Origin: Thermoplasmata archaeon
Lineage (GTDB): Archaea; Thermoplasmatota; Thermoplasmata; Lutacidiplasmatales; UBA184
Direction: 5' to 3'
Length of the DNA: 18,849 nucleotides
Assembly: GCA_030040035.1 (NCBI GenBank)
Contig: JASHUJ010000136.1
Location: 1 to 18,849 of the forward strand
In this document: positions 6,934 to 13,618 of the stretch, piece by piece
Layout of the letters: each line of letters begins with the position of its first letter
Numbering within the stretch: the stretch's first letter is position 1
Program-made: the position numbers and the translations under genes
The notes under the pieces: generated by a model
The model's database searches: none
The model's input: the letters and a program-made list of their open reading frames with translations, nothing else
Told to the model about the DNA's origin: nothing

Positions 6934-7614
6934 ATGATCGGCGCGACCGAAGGGCGGGCATTCCTGCGCGATCGCCGGGACGCCGGTCGGCGACTCGCCG
7001 CGCGCCTCGAGCGGTACCGGGACGCTCGCCCGGTGGTGTTCGGCCTCGCCCGCGGGGGCGTCGTGGTCGCCGCCGAGATCGCGGATCGCCTGCGGGCGCC
7101 GCTCGAGGTGCTGATCGTCCGCAAGATCGGCGCGCCGTCCGAACCCGAGTACGGTCTCGGCGCCCTCGCCGAGGACGGCACCCGGTTCGTCGACGCGGCA
7201 CGGGTCCGGGCCGCCGGATACGCGATGGGGGACCTCGAACCGATCATCGCCCGCGAGCTCGCGGAGATCCGTCGGCGGGCGGCGGCGTACCGGGGCGGAC
7301 GTCCGCTAGAGGAAATGCGGGGCCGGACCGTGATCCTCGTCGACGACGGGGTCGCGACGGGTGGGACGATGCGCGTCGGGATCGACGCGGCCCGCCGGCA
7401 GGAGCCGGGGCGCGTCGTGGTGGCCCTGGGGGTCGCCCCGCCCGACGCGGTCGAGCGGCTCCGGCGCCAGGCCGACGAGGTCGTGGTCTGCGTCGAGCCC
7501 GAGCCGTTCTTCGCGGTCGGCGAGTGGTTCGAGCGCTTCGACCAGGTGGAGGACCGCGAGGTCGAGGAGCTGCTCACCCAGGGCCGGGAGGCTCCCCCGG
7601 TCGGCGTCGGGTGA
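6934..7614 (+). CDS. Phosphoribosyltransferase-family protein
   Basis: Counting from the ATG at 6934, the 226-aa protein has the type I PRTase fold. GLARGGVVVAAEIADRL (38-54) is the first strand-loop region, IVRKIGAPSEPEYGLGALAE (61-80) is the characteristic K-x-G-A-P segment, and VILVDDGVATGGTM (133-146) is the PRPP-binding loop with its two acidic residues. This is the stand-alone predicted PRTase group often found next to hydrolases in bacteria and archaea. It lacks the hallmarks of specific purine, pyrimidine or ComF enzymes, so its base or amine substrate is unknown. The frame stays open further upstream, but those residues look like untranslated sequence and the family homology begins near RAFLRDRRDAGRRLA. 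It is convergent with the TMEM175-like gene, with 8 bp between the stops. Confidence 0.88.
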   Translation: MIGATEGRAFLRDRRDAGRRLAARLERYRDARPVVFGLARGGVVVAAEIADRLRAPLEVLIVRKIGAPSEPEYGLGALAEDGTRFVDAARVRAAGYAMGDLEPIIARELAEIRRRAAAYRGGRPLEEMRGRTVILVDDGVATGGTMRVGIDAARRQEPGRVVVALGVAPPDAVERLRRQADEVVVCVEPEPFFAVGEWFERFDQVEDREVEELLTQGREAPPVGVG

Positions 7615-7622
7615 GGCGCGCC

Positions 7623-8381
7623 CTAGGAGAGGGGCGGCGCGGTACCGGCCCCCGGGGAGGGACTAGGCCGACCTCGTCGCCGACCGCGCGGGCGCCGGCG
7701 GCGCGCGTGCCCGAGGCCGATCACCGCGACGACCCACAGCACCATCGCGAGCGTCGGGGCGACGAACGCCACCACCACGGAGGCCGCGAACACCGAGACG
7801 TTGTAGATCTCGTTCTGCTCGGTCCGGTGGATCCAGCCCACCGGTAGGTGGGCCTCCACCAGGCGGAGGTCCCGGGTGGAGTGCCGCCAGATCGCGAGCA
7901 GGATGAGCCCGCCCATCACCTGGACTCCGGCGAACAGCGCGACCGCGATGCGGCTCGAGATGGTGCCGGGGCCGACCGTGTCGCCCGGCCCGTAGAAGTA
8001 GAGCACGTCCACGAGGAACGGCGTGATCGCGATCACGAGGAGGAACAGGTTGTTGAGCCGGATCAGCATCCCGTCGTACCGAACGATCGGCGAGAACAGG
8101 CGGCGGTGGGCCCCCCACCACGACGCGATGACGAAGAACGAGATCAGGTAGGCGACGAACGACGGCCACTCGCTCCCGAGGTAGGCGGGCAGCGAGGAGT
8201 ACTTGTTGACCCCGGCGACCTGAGGGAGCACCAGGGTGACGACCAGGAAGGTCATCGAGAAGGCGAAGACCGCGTCGCTCATTCCGATGATCCGGGCCAT
8301 GTCGGAGCCGGTGCCGTCGAGGCCCTCGACGTGCTCCTCTTCCGCCTCGAGCTTGTGGTCGGTCGTCGTGCCCTGCGCCAT
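7623..8381 (-). CDS. TMEM175/DUF1211-family membrane protein (putative K+ channel)
   Basis: An acidic, soluble N-terminus of about 28 residues is followed by the family signature MARIIGMSDAVFAFSMTFLV (28-47), with the S-D-A-V-F-A-F-S-M-T core that lines the pore of prokaryotic TMEM175 channels. Further hydrophobic helices lie at about 73-90, 108-128, 143-166 and 192-224, consistent with a six-helix protein. The family consensus is F-S-D; here the phenylalanine is methionine (M34). The tail is Arg/Pro/Gly-rich and probably cytosolic. Related proteins form leaky potassium channels; that function is inferred here. The ATG at 8381 is preferred because it precedes the acidic N-terminus. The gene follows the methyltransferase on the same strand after about 74 bp. 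Confidence 0.85.
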   Translation of the reverse strand: MAQGTTTDHKLEAEEEHVEGLDGTGSDMARIIGMSDAVFAFSMTFLVVTLVLPQVAGVNKYSSLPAYLGSEWPSFVAYLISFFVIASWWGAHRRLFSPIVRYDGMLIRLNNLFLLVIAITPFLVDVLYFYGPGDTVGPGTISSRIAVALFAGVQVMGGLILLAIWRHSTRDLRLVEAHLPVGWIHRTEQNEIYNVSVFAASVVVAFVAPTLAMVLWVVAVIGLGHARRRRPRGRRRGRPSPSPGAGTAPPLS

Positions 8382-8455
8382 GCTACCGTCCCGACGCTCG
8401 GTCCGAGTCCGAGCGACACATGAAGGGTTCTATTCGGCCCGGGCCGCGCCGAGCT

Positions 8456-9085
8456 TCACGCTCGGCCGGCGGGAGCGGACCCGGCGGGGCGGGCCGAGCC
8501 CGTCTCGACCCGCTCGAAGACGGCCGACCACGCCCAGCCGGTAACGCCCGCGAGCCGGGTGAGGAAGCGCGCCGGCTGGATCTCGACCACGCGCCAGCCC
8601 GGATCGAAGGTCGCGCGGAGCTCCGCCGCGCTCACGCGCCGGGGTCCGCCCCAGTCGACCGGCTCGCGCTCGCTGAAGCAGAGCACGAAGAGCCGCCCGC
8701 CCGGCCGCAGGGCCGAACGGACGCGGGCCGCGTAGACGGAGCGGTGGCGGTCCTCGAAGACGTGGAAGACCCCGCTGTCCGTCGCCGTGTCGAATCGCTG
8801 GGGACCGAGGTCGAGATCGAGGACGTTGGCGAGCCGGAACTCGAGCGGCAGCGCTCGACCCGAGATCTTATCCCTCGCGCGTCGGATCGCGGCCGGCGCG
8901 AGGTCGATCCCGAGCGTCGGATGACCGTGGCTCGCGAAGTAGATCGCGTTCTCCCCGGTCCCGCATCCCACGTCGAGCACGCGGCCCGCGATCTCCCCGC
9001 GATCGCACCGCCGAACGAACTCGGGCTGCGGCGCGCCGATCTCCCACGGCGGGGTCCCTTCGTAGGCCCGATCGAAGAATCGCAT
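8456..9085 (-). CDS. Class I SAM-dependent methyltransferase, TPMT/tellurite-resistance-like
   Basis: Counting from the ATG at 9085, the protein begins MRFFDRAYEGTPPWEIGAPQ. W-E/D-I-G-x-P-Q before the Rossmann fold is typical of thiopurine-methyltransferase-like enzymes. Motif I is VLDVGCGTGENAIYFA (about 36-51), motif II ends in GIDLAPAAI, and the active-site strand is DTATDSGVFHVFEDRHR. RPGGRLFVLCFSEREPVDWG and GWRVVEIQPARF complete the fold. It should methylate a small S-, Se-, Te- or O-nucleophile using SAM. A GGTGAG Shine-Dalgarno-like site eight bases before the ATG supports this start over a GTG at 9097. The stop of the upstream gene lies 16 bp before the ATG, so the two are probably co-transcribed. 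Confidence 0.88.
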   Translation of the reverse strand: MRFFDRAYEGTPPWEIGAPQPEFVRRCDRGEIAGRVLDVGCGTGENAIYFASHGHPTLGIDLAPAAIRRARDKISGRALPLEFRLANVLDLDLGPQRFDTATDSGVFHVFEDRHRSVYAARVRSALRPGGRLFVLCFSEREPVDWGGPRRVSAAELRATFDPGWRVVEIQPARFLTRLAGVTGWAWSAVFERVETGSARPAGSAPAGRA

Positions 9086-9101
9086 GGACTCGCTCACCGC
9101 G

Positions 9102-9614
9102 CTAGTCGTTCGTGGGGGGCTGGCCCGAGGTCCCGAGCGACGGGTAGGACGATTGGACGAGCAGCGTGAGGGTCAGTCCACCGATCCATCCGCCCACGAA
9201 GGACGCCCCGAAGATCGCATCCGGGGAAACGTAGAGCATCGTGCGCGAGCCGTTCGGGTACATCTGGCCGAGCTCGAACGAGTAGTTCGAGCCGTCCAGC
9301 TCGATGCCCTTGCCGAGAACGATGCCTCCCGCGCTCGAGTACCAGTCGGTCAGCTGCAGTTCGAACGTCACGTTGCGGAAGGAGACGTTCCAGACCGGCC
9401 CCGCGTTCGAGGTCGGCGGTGGATGGAGCGGGACGACCAGCTCGTCGTACTGGTGTCCCGCGATCGTCGTCACCAGCGGGGCCGAGTAGTTCGGTGCTAG
9501 TCCGGGGATCAGGCCGCCGAACAGCGCGACCCCGACGGCCGCCATCACCGCCAACCCGACGGCGAGGACCCGGACCTGGCGCCGGGTCAGCGAGAACTCC
9601 TCGGCGATCCCCAC
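9102..9614 (-). CDS. Membrane-anchored extracytoplasmic protein, unknown function
   Basis: I do not recognise this protein. The chosen start (GTG at 9614) gives about 170 residues. A short cytosolic segment (VGIAEEFSLTRRQVR) precedes a strong hydrophobic helix (VLAVGLAVMAAVGVALFGGL), then a polar region rich in Thr, Asn and aromatic residues that looks beta-stranded and exposed outside the cell. A second hydrophobic stretch (AIFGASFVGGWIGGLTLTLL) lies near the C-terminus. The frame stays open back to 9806, but that part is antisense to the oxidoreductase gene and does not look like protein. A TTAG box at 9644-9647 lies about 31 bp upstream of the GTG; a GTG at 9629 is an alternative start. 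It appears to be the first gene of a unit with the downstream methyltransferase. Confidence 0.6.
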   Translation of the reverse strand: MGIAEEFSLTRRQVRVLAVGLAVMAAVGVALFGGLIPGLAPNYSAPLVTTIAGHQYDELVVPLHPPPTSNAGPVWNVSFRNVTFELQLTDWYSSAGGIVLGKGIELDGSNYSFELGQMYPNGSRTMLYVSPDAIFGASFVGGWIGGLTLTLLVQSSYPSLGTSGQPPTND

Positions 9615-9642
9615 GAGCGCGCGGAGCACGAGCTCCTCCGCT

Positions 9643-9648
9643 CTCTTA
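9643..9648 (-). promoter_or_regulatory. TATA-like box before the membrane-anchored protein gene
   Basis: The minus strand reads GCTAAG. Transcription starting about 26 bp downstream (near 9619) would exclude the upstream open extension and favour the GTG at 9614. Confidence 0.35.
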
Positions 9649-9711
9649 GCCGTGCCGGCAAGGAGTCCGGAGGAGGCGCGCTTTTCCGAGCTCCGGCCCT
9701 GCGGGGGCGCG

Positions 9712-10674
9712 ATGCAGGCGGTAGCTGTCCGGGCGTTCCATAGCCCGCCCGAACTCATGGAGCTCGAGCCGCCGCGCCCGGGGCCCGGGGAGGTCCGGGT
9801 CCGCATGGCCGCGGCAGGAGTGAATCCGCTCGACTGGAAGGTGAGCGACGGGATCTACGACGGCGAGCGGAAGCACCGGTTCCCGCTGGTGCTCGGCGTG
9901 GACGGGGCCGGCTGGGTGGAGTCGTGCGGACCGGGCGTCTCGCGGTTCGGCGTGGGGGATCCGATCTTCGGCCAATTCCTCCACGACCCCGTCGGCGACG
10001 GGACGTTCGCCGAGCTCGCGATCACGCCGGAGTCGATCGGGGTCACGAAGTTCCCGGCCGAGATCCCCCCCACGGCGGCGGCCGCCCTCCCGACGGCCGG
10101 GATGAGCGCGCTGCAGGCACTGGACGAGCTCGGCGTGGCCCCGGGCGGGACGCTCCTGCTCGTGGGAGCGTCCGGGGGTGTCGGTTCCTACGCCCTCCAG
10201 GTCGCGCGAACTCGCCAGCTTCGGGTGATCGCGGTCGCGCGGGCGGGATCCGAGACCCGGCTGAAGCGGCTCGGCGCGACGGAGGTCCTCGAGTTCGGCT
10301 CGCCCTCGCTCGAGGCTCGCGTTCGAGCGCTCGCTCCCGCGGGGGTCGATGCGCTGCTCGATGCGGCGAGCCGCGCCCCCGAGTTCCAGCGACTGAGCGC
10401 TCTCGTGCGCGCGGGAGGACGGGCCATGACGATCATCCACGTCGCGGATCCGCGGGCCGCCCCGGCGGACGGGATCGAGCGGATCAACTTCGGACTTCAC
10501 CCGACCGGTCCACTGCTCGATCGCGTCGTGCGGGAGGTCGTCGAACATCGCCTCCTCGCGCCGATCGAACGCGAGATCTCCCTCTCGGGCGTCCCGACCG
10601 CGCTCGCGGAAAGCCGCGCCGGGCACGCGAGCGGGAAGACCGTGGTCCGGATCGGGGCGCCGTCATCCCCGTAG
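9712..10674 (+). CDS. MDR-superfamily NAD(P)H-dependent quinone oxidoreductase / zinc-free alcohol dehydrogenase
   Basis: The 320-aa protein has the medium-chain dehydrogenase/reductase layout. An N-terminal GroES-like domain includes PPRPGPGEVRVRMAAAGVNP (20-39), LVLGVDGAGWVE (59-70) and VGDPIFG (81-87). A Rossmann domain follows with GASGGVG (152-158) binding the cofactor. The catalytic Cys/His zinc ligands and the four-Cys structural zinc lobe of true alcohol dehydrogenases are absent, so it belongs with the quinone oxidoreductase/enoyl reductase branch. It probably reduces quinones or activated double bonds with NADPH; the substrate is unknown. The ATG at 9712 starts the conserved first strand (MQAVAVRAF), and a CTTTT patch 28 bp upstream may be its promoter. 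The gene is divergent from the membrane-anchored protein gene. Confidence 0.9.
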   Translation: MQAVAVRAFHSPPELMELEPPRPGPGEVRVRMAAAGVNPLDWKVSDGIYDGERKHRFPLVLGVDGAGWVESCGPGVSRFGVGDPIFGQFLHDPVGDGTFAELAITPESIGVTKFPAEIPPTAAAALPTAGMSALQALDELGVAPGGTLLLVGASGGVGSYALQVARTRQLRVIAVARAGSETRLKRLGATEVLEFGSPSLEARVRALAPAGVDALLDAASRAPEFQRLSALVRAGGRAMTIIHVADPRAAPADGIERINFGLHPTGPLLDRVVREVVEHRLLAPIEREISLSGVPTALAESRAGHASGKTVVRIGAPSSP

Positions 10675-10725
10675 CCGCCCGGACGCGCGCGGTCACGGTC
10701 GTCCCCGTGATCCCGGCGACTCGAA

Positions 10726-10737
10726 CCGCTTAAGCGG
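10726..10737 (+). promoter_or_regulatory. Palindromic TATA-like element CCGCTTAAGCGG
   Basis: This perfect 12-bp palindrome with a TTAA core is centred 27 to 28 bp before the ATG at 10759, where the TATA box of a leaderless gene belongs. Its symmetry could also serve as an operator. Confidence 0.55.
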
Positions 10738-10758
10738 GGTCGACCCTCGCGCGGGGTC

Positions 10759-11556
10759 ATGCCCGCGACCTCGGTCGACGAACGTCGGGCCCGGGAGGCG
10801 TACCGGCGCTTGGCGGCCGTCTACGACACCGTGTACGCCCGGAAGGACTACCGAGCGGAGGCCCGCCGCGTTCGGAGCCTGATCCGGCAGTACGGGCCCC
10901 GCCCCTCCCGCACTCTGCTCGATGTCGCCTGTGGCACCGGCGCTCACCTGAGGCATCTGACCCAGTACTACCGGGTCACGGGCCTCGATCTCAATCCGGC
11001 GATGCTGCGCGAAGCTCGACGGAACGTGCCGGGGGTCCGGTTCGTTCGGGGGGCCATGCAGCGATTCCGCCGGCCGGATCGCTACGACGTGATCACGTGC
11101 CTCTTCTCCGCGATCGGCTACGTGCGCTCGGAGCGCGAGCTCCGACGGACGATCGGGAACTTCGCCCGGCACCTGAACCCCGGCGGCCTCCTCCTGGTCG
11201 AGCCGTGGTTCGCCCCCTCCGATTACCGGGCGGGTTCGGTCCACCTCGGGACCTACGGATCGCCGGAGCGACCGATCGCGCGGATGAACGTCTCCGAGCG
11301 TCGGGGGTCCCGCGCGGTGATGGACATGCACTACCTCGTGCCGGTCCACGGGAAGATCCGCTACTGGGTCGAGCGGCACGAGCTCACGATGTTCGAGGCC
11401 TCCGCGTACCGCGCCGCGTTCCGTGCCGCCGGCTTGCGGGTCCGACGCGTCCCGAGCCGGTTCACGTCCGAGCGGGGCCTGTACCTGGGCGTCCGGCCGG
11501 CTCCTGTCCGAGCCTCTCGGGGCGGCCGGGGGCCGACTCGACGGGTCAGTCGATGA
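10759..11556 (+). CDS. Class I SAM-dependent methyltransferase, sugar N,N-dimethyltransferase-like
   Basis: The 265-aa protein carries the SAM-binding loop LLDVACGTGAHL (53-64) and GLDLNPAML (75-83). YDVITCLFSAIGYVRSEREL (109-128) then HLNPGGLLLVEPWFAPSDY (138-156) closely follow the pattern of TDP-aminosugar N,N-dimethyltransferases such as DesVI/TylM1 (S-x-G-Y, H-L-x-P-G-G and V-E-P-W). FRAAGLRVRRVPS and RGLYLGVRP fit the end of that family. In bacteria these enzymes dimethylate the amino group of macrolide sugars. No deoxysugar genes are visible here, so the substrate is uncertain and an unrelated small amine is equally possible. The ATG is fixed by the palindromic TTAA box. The Arg-rich tail overlaps the 3' end of the convergent CDGSH gene by 11 bp. 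Confidence 0.85.
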   Translation: MPATSVDERRAREAYRRLAAVYDTVYARKDYRAEARRVRSLIRQYGPRPSRTLLDVACGTGAHLRHLTQYYRVTGLDLNPAMLREARRNVPGVRFVRGAMQRFRRPDRYDVITCLFSAIGYVRSERELRRTIGNFARHLNPGGLLLVEPWFAPSDYRAGSVHLGTYGSPERPIARMNVSERRGSRAVMDMHYLVPVHGKIRYWVERHELTMFEASAYRAAFRAAGLRVRRVPSRFTSERGLYLGVRPAPVRASRGGRGPTRRVSR

Positions 11557-11722
11557 CCTTGAGCGCGGCCCGCTCCGCGCGGAACCCGTGGGTCCGGTGG
11601 CTGCCGTCGCACATCGGCTTGTGCTGGGAGTGACCGCAGCGGCACAAGGCCATCGTGACCTTTCCGTCGACCATCACCAGATTGGGCCCGTTCTCGTTCG
11701 AGACGATCTCGACCTTCGGCAT
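11546..11722 (-). CDS. CDGSH iron-sulfur domain protein (58 aa)
   Basis: This short gene encodes MPKVEIVSNENGPNLVM followed by a valine/lysine strand. It then has the complete CDGSH cluster motif CRCGHSQHKPMCDGSH (residues 27-42), with three Cys (C27, C29, C38) and one His (H42). This motif binds a redox-active [2Fe-2S] cluster, as in mitoNEET and small prokaryotic relatives. The tail TH-G-F-x-A-E is typical. The role is probably electron transfer or iron-sulfur handling in the cytosol; there is no membrane anchor. The ATG at 11722 follows a CTTATC box by about 31 bp. Its last 11 bp overlap the end of the convergent methyltransferase. It lies 61 bp downstream of the ammonium transporter on the same strand and may also receive read-through from it. 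Confidence 0.93.
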   Translation of the reverse strand: MPKVEIVSNENGPNLVMVDGKVTMALCRCGHSQHKPMCDGSHRTHGFRAERAALKVID

Positions 11723-11748
11723 GGGAGCGAGGGGCGAAGGGTCACCGC

Positions 11749-11756
11749 GGGATAAG
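11749..11756 (-). promoter_or_regulatory. TATA-like box of the CDGSH gene
   Basis: The minus strand reads CCTTATCC between the ammonium transporter stop (11784) and the CDGSH ATG (11722), about 31 bp before the latter. Confidence 0.45.
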
Positions 11757-11783
11757 GGCGCGGTGAGGGGCGGAGCGGCCGGA

Positions 11784-13418
11784 TCAGTGGATACCGGTCA
11801 GCGTCGACTGGCCTTCCGGGATGCCCGAGCGCGTGATGCCGCCGAGCGCCTTCGCGATCAGCCAGATCGACACGAACGAGAGCGCGAAGACGACCGCGAT
11901 CACGACCACGGCCCCGAACGCTTCGAGGCCGATCTGGTGGACCGCGGAGAAGCCGCCCCCGAAGAGGAGGCCGTTCGGCAGGCTCGCGTACCCGGCGCCC
12001 GTCGCGAACGCGTTCTGGGCGAAGACCCCGATCATGAGGAGGCCGAAGAGCCCCCCAACGAAGTGGCCGGGAAACAGGCCGATCGGATCGGAGAACCACT
12101 TGGCGCGGGAGATGTACCGCTCCGCGACGAGGAAGAGGGGGCCGCACAGAAGTCCGAGGATCACCGCGGAGAGCGGGCTCACGAATCCCGCGAGCGGCGT
12201 GATCACAATGAGCCCCATGAGGATGCCGTTCGCGGAGTAGAGGTACCCCGGATCCCGTCGCGTCTGCCAGTACCGACACGCCATCAAGGAGAGGAACGAA
12301 ACGCCCGCCGCGAAGGCGTTCTGCGCGAAGACCCCGATCATGAGGAGGCCGAAGAGCCCCCCCACGAAGTGGCCGGGAAACAGGCCGATCGGATCGGAGA
12401 ACCACTTGGCGCGCGAGATGTACCGCTCCGCGACGAGGAAGAGCGGGCCGCACAGGAGTCCGAGGATCACCGCGGAGAGCGGGCTCACGAATCCCGCGAG
12501 CGGCGTGATCACGATGAGCCCCATGAGGATGCCGTTCGCGGAGTAGAGGTACCCCGGATCCCGTCGCGTCTGCCAGTACCGACACGCCATCAAGGAGAGG
12601 AACGAAACGCCCGCCGCGAGGAACGTGGTCAGCACGACCACGGTCGTCTCGCTGTTGAACGCGAGGACGCTCCCCGGATTGAACCCGAACCATCCGACCC
12701 AGAGCAAGAGGGCGGAGAGGGTGAGCCACGTCGAGTCGACCTTGGTGGGGATCTGGGGGCTCTCCCGGAGCCCGCGGGCCCGCTCCTCGCGCCAGACCTG
12801 GATGACGACCGCGAGCCCCGCGGCGCCGGCGGCCGCGTGGACGACGAGACCGCCCGCGAAGTCCACCATCCCGAGGCGCGCGAGCCAGCCGGACGGGTTC
12901 CAGATCCAGGCGGCGGGCAGGGTCCAGATGAGCAGGAAGTACGGGATCGCGAACAGCGCGACCGCGCGGATCTTCACCTTCTTCACCATCACGACGCCGA
13001 CGAGGGCGAACGTGACGGCGGCGAACGCGGTCTCGAAGAGGAAGTACGTGCCGGTGCTCAGCGCGAGCGGCGCCGACGCCGACCCCAGGAAGTAGCCGAA
13101 GGTGTTCGAGGGATTGGTCGACCACCACACGCCGTACAGGATGCCGGGCGCGTTCGGGCTCGAGCCGCCGAGGAACGGCTGCATGTAGAACGGGTTCCCG
13201 ATGAACCCGGAGCCGATCGTGGGCGCGAAGGCGAGGTCGAAGCCGAGCAGCGCCATCAGCGCGAGGGCCATGCAGGTCATGATGCTCGTCTTGAGCAGGC
13301 TCCGCCAGCGATCCTCGCCGAGCTCGCCGACCTCGAGGAACCCGACCGCGATGGTCATGGTGAAGACGAGCAGTGCGGCGACGATCACCCAGAGATTGTT
13401 GACGTCGTTCGGGATCAT
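11784..13418 (-). CDS. amt: Ammonium transporter (Amt family) with an internal 102-residue duplication
   Basis: The family is clear from DFAGGLVVHAAAGAAGL (186-202; D186 and pore histidine H194), LLWVGWFGFNPGS (238-250) and GILMGLIVITPLAGFVSP (296-313). The second pore-histidine helix is FPGHFVGGLFGLL (347-359, H350). The protein conducts ammonium or ammonia across the cytoplasmic membrane. It has 544 residues against about 400 to 450 usually, because residues about 268-369 recur almost unchanged as 370-471. The repeat spans about four predicted helices (TM7-TM10 by AmtB comparison), so H350 recurs as H452. Without one copy the protein would be a normal 442 residues. The C-terminus ends SGIPEGQSTLTGIH and lacks a recognisable G-L-D-x-x-E-H-G-type tail. 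No glnK (PII) gene is adjacent. The ATG is followed at once by a membrane helix. Confidence 0.93.
   Translation of the reverse strand: MIPNDVNNLWVIVAALLVFTMTIAVGFLEVGELGEDRWRSLLKTSIMTCMALALMALLGFDLAFAPTIGSGFIGNPFYMQPFLGGSSPNAPGILYGVWWSTNPSNTFGYFLGSASAPLALSTGTYFLFETAFAAVTFALVGVVMVKKVKIRAVALFAIPYFLLIWTLPAAWIWNPSGWLARLGMVDFAGGLVVHAAAGAAGLAVVIQVWREERARGLRESPQIPTKVDSTWLTLSALLLWVGWFGFNPGSVLAFNSETTVVVLTTFLAAGVSFLSLMACRYWQTRRDPGYLYSANGILMGLIVITPLAGFVSPLSAVILGLLCGPLFLVAERYISRAKWFSDPIGLFPGHFVGGLFGLLMIGVFAQNAFAAGVSFLSLMACRYWQTRRDPGYLYSANGILMGLIVITPLAGFVSPLSAVILGLLCGPLFLVAERYISRAKWFSDPIGLFPGHFVGGLFGLLMIGVFAQNAFATGAGYASLPNGLLFGGGFSAVHQIGLEAFGAVVVIAVVFALSFVSIWLIAKALGGITRSGIPEGQSTLTGIH
12003..12308 (-). repeat. 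306-bp tandem repeat in the ammonium transporter gene, copy nearer the C-terminus
   Basis: This copy matches 12309-12614 with an exact 306-bp period. Seven bases differ, at 12009, 12018, 12057, 12108, 12138, 12150 and 12207, all at third codon positions and all synonymous. Three of its differing codons end in T (GTT, CTT, ATT) where the other copy uses G or C. CGCGA occurs at both ends and at the central junction. Confidence 0.95.
12309..12614 (-). repeat. 306-bp tandem repeat in the ammonium transporter gene, copy nearer the N-terminus
   Basis: This is the partner of the 12003-12308 copy and encodes residues about 268-369. Identity extends five bases further, to 12619, where the unique upstream sequence resumes. 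All seven differing codons in this copy end in G or C. Confidence 0.95.
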
Positions 13419-13478
13419 GGGGTTCGGGGCGCCCGAGAGGGCCGAGTCTCCTCGGCGCGCGCCAGCGCGGCTTCCGTC

Positions 13479-13486
13479 TATTTAAT
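13479..13486 (-). promoter_or_regulatory. TATA box of the ammonium transporter gene
   Basis: The minus strand reads ATTAAATA, the strongest TATA match in the window, about 64 bp before the ATG at 13418. Transcription from near 13456 would leave a leader of about 38 nt, longer than most genes here. The rest of the 200-bp gap up to 13618 is GC-rich, and I see no gene or RNA in it. Confidence 0.6.
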
Positions 13487-13618
13487 GTTCAGCGGAGAGG
13501 AAGGGGGCCTTCGGCTCGGTCGCACGGCTTCGCCGCCGCGGCCCGATCACCGGATTCCGGCCCAGGTTCGCGTCGGGGCCGCGGCCGGCGCCGCCCCGGC
13601 CGCGAGGGTCGCGGTCGT

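Noticed and set aside
9615..9806. An N-terminal extension of the membrane-anchored protein up to 9806
   Set aside because: The extra residues are antisense to the start of the oxidoreductase gene, and a TATA-like box lies inside the extension, so the start is more likely at 9614 or 9629.
12003..12619. The amt duplication as a CRISPR or mobile-element repeat
   Set aside because: There are only two adjacent copies, no spacers and no terminal inverted repeats, and the repeat is fully inside a coding frame.
11546..13418. An amt-glnK nitrogen-regulation operon
   Set aside because: The small gene after amt is a CDGSH iron-sulfur protein; no PII-type sequence is visible in the window.
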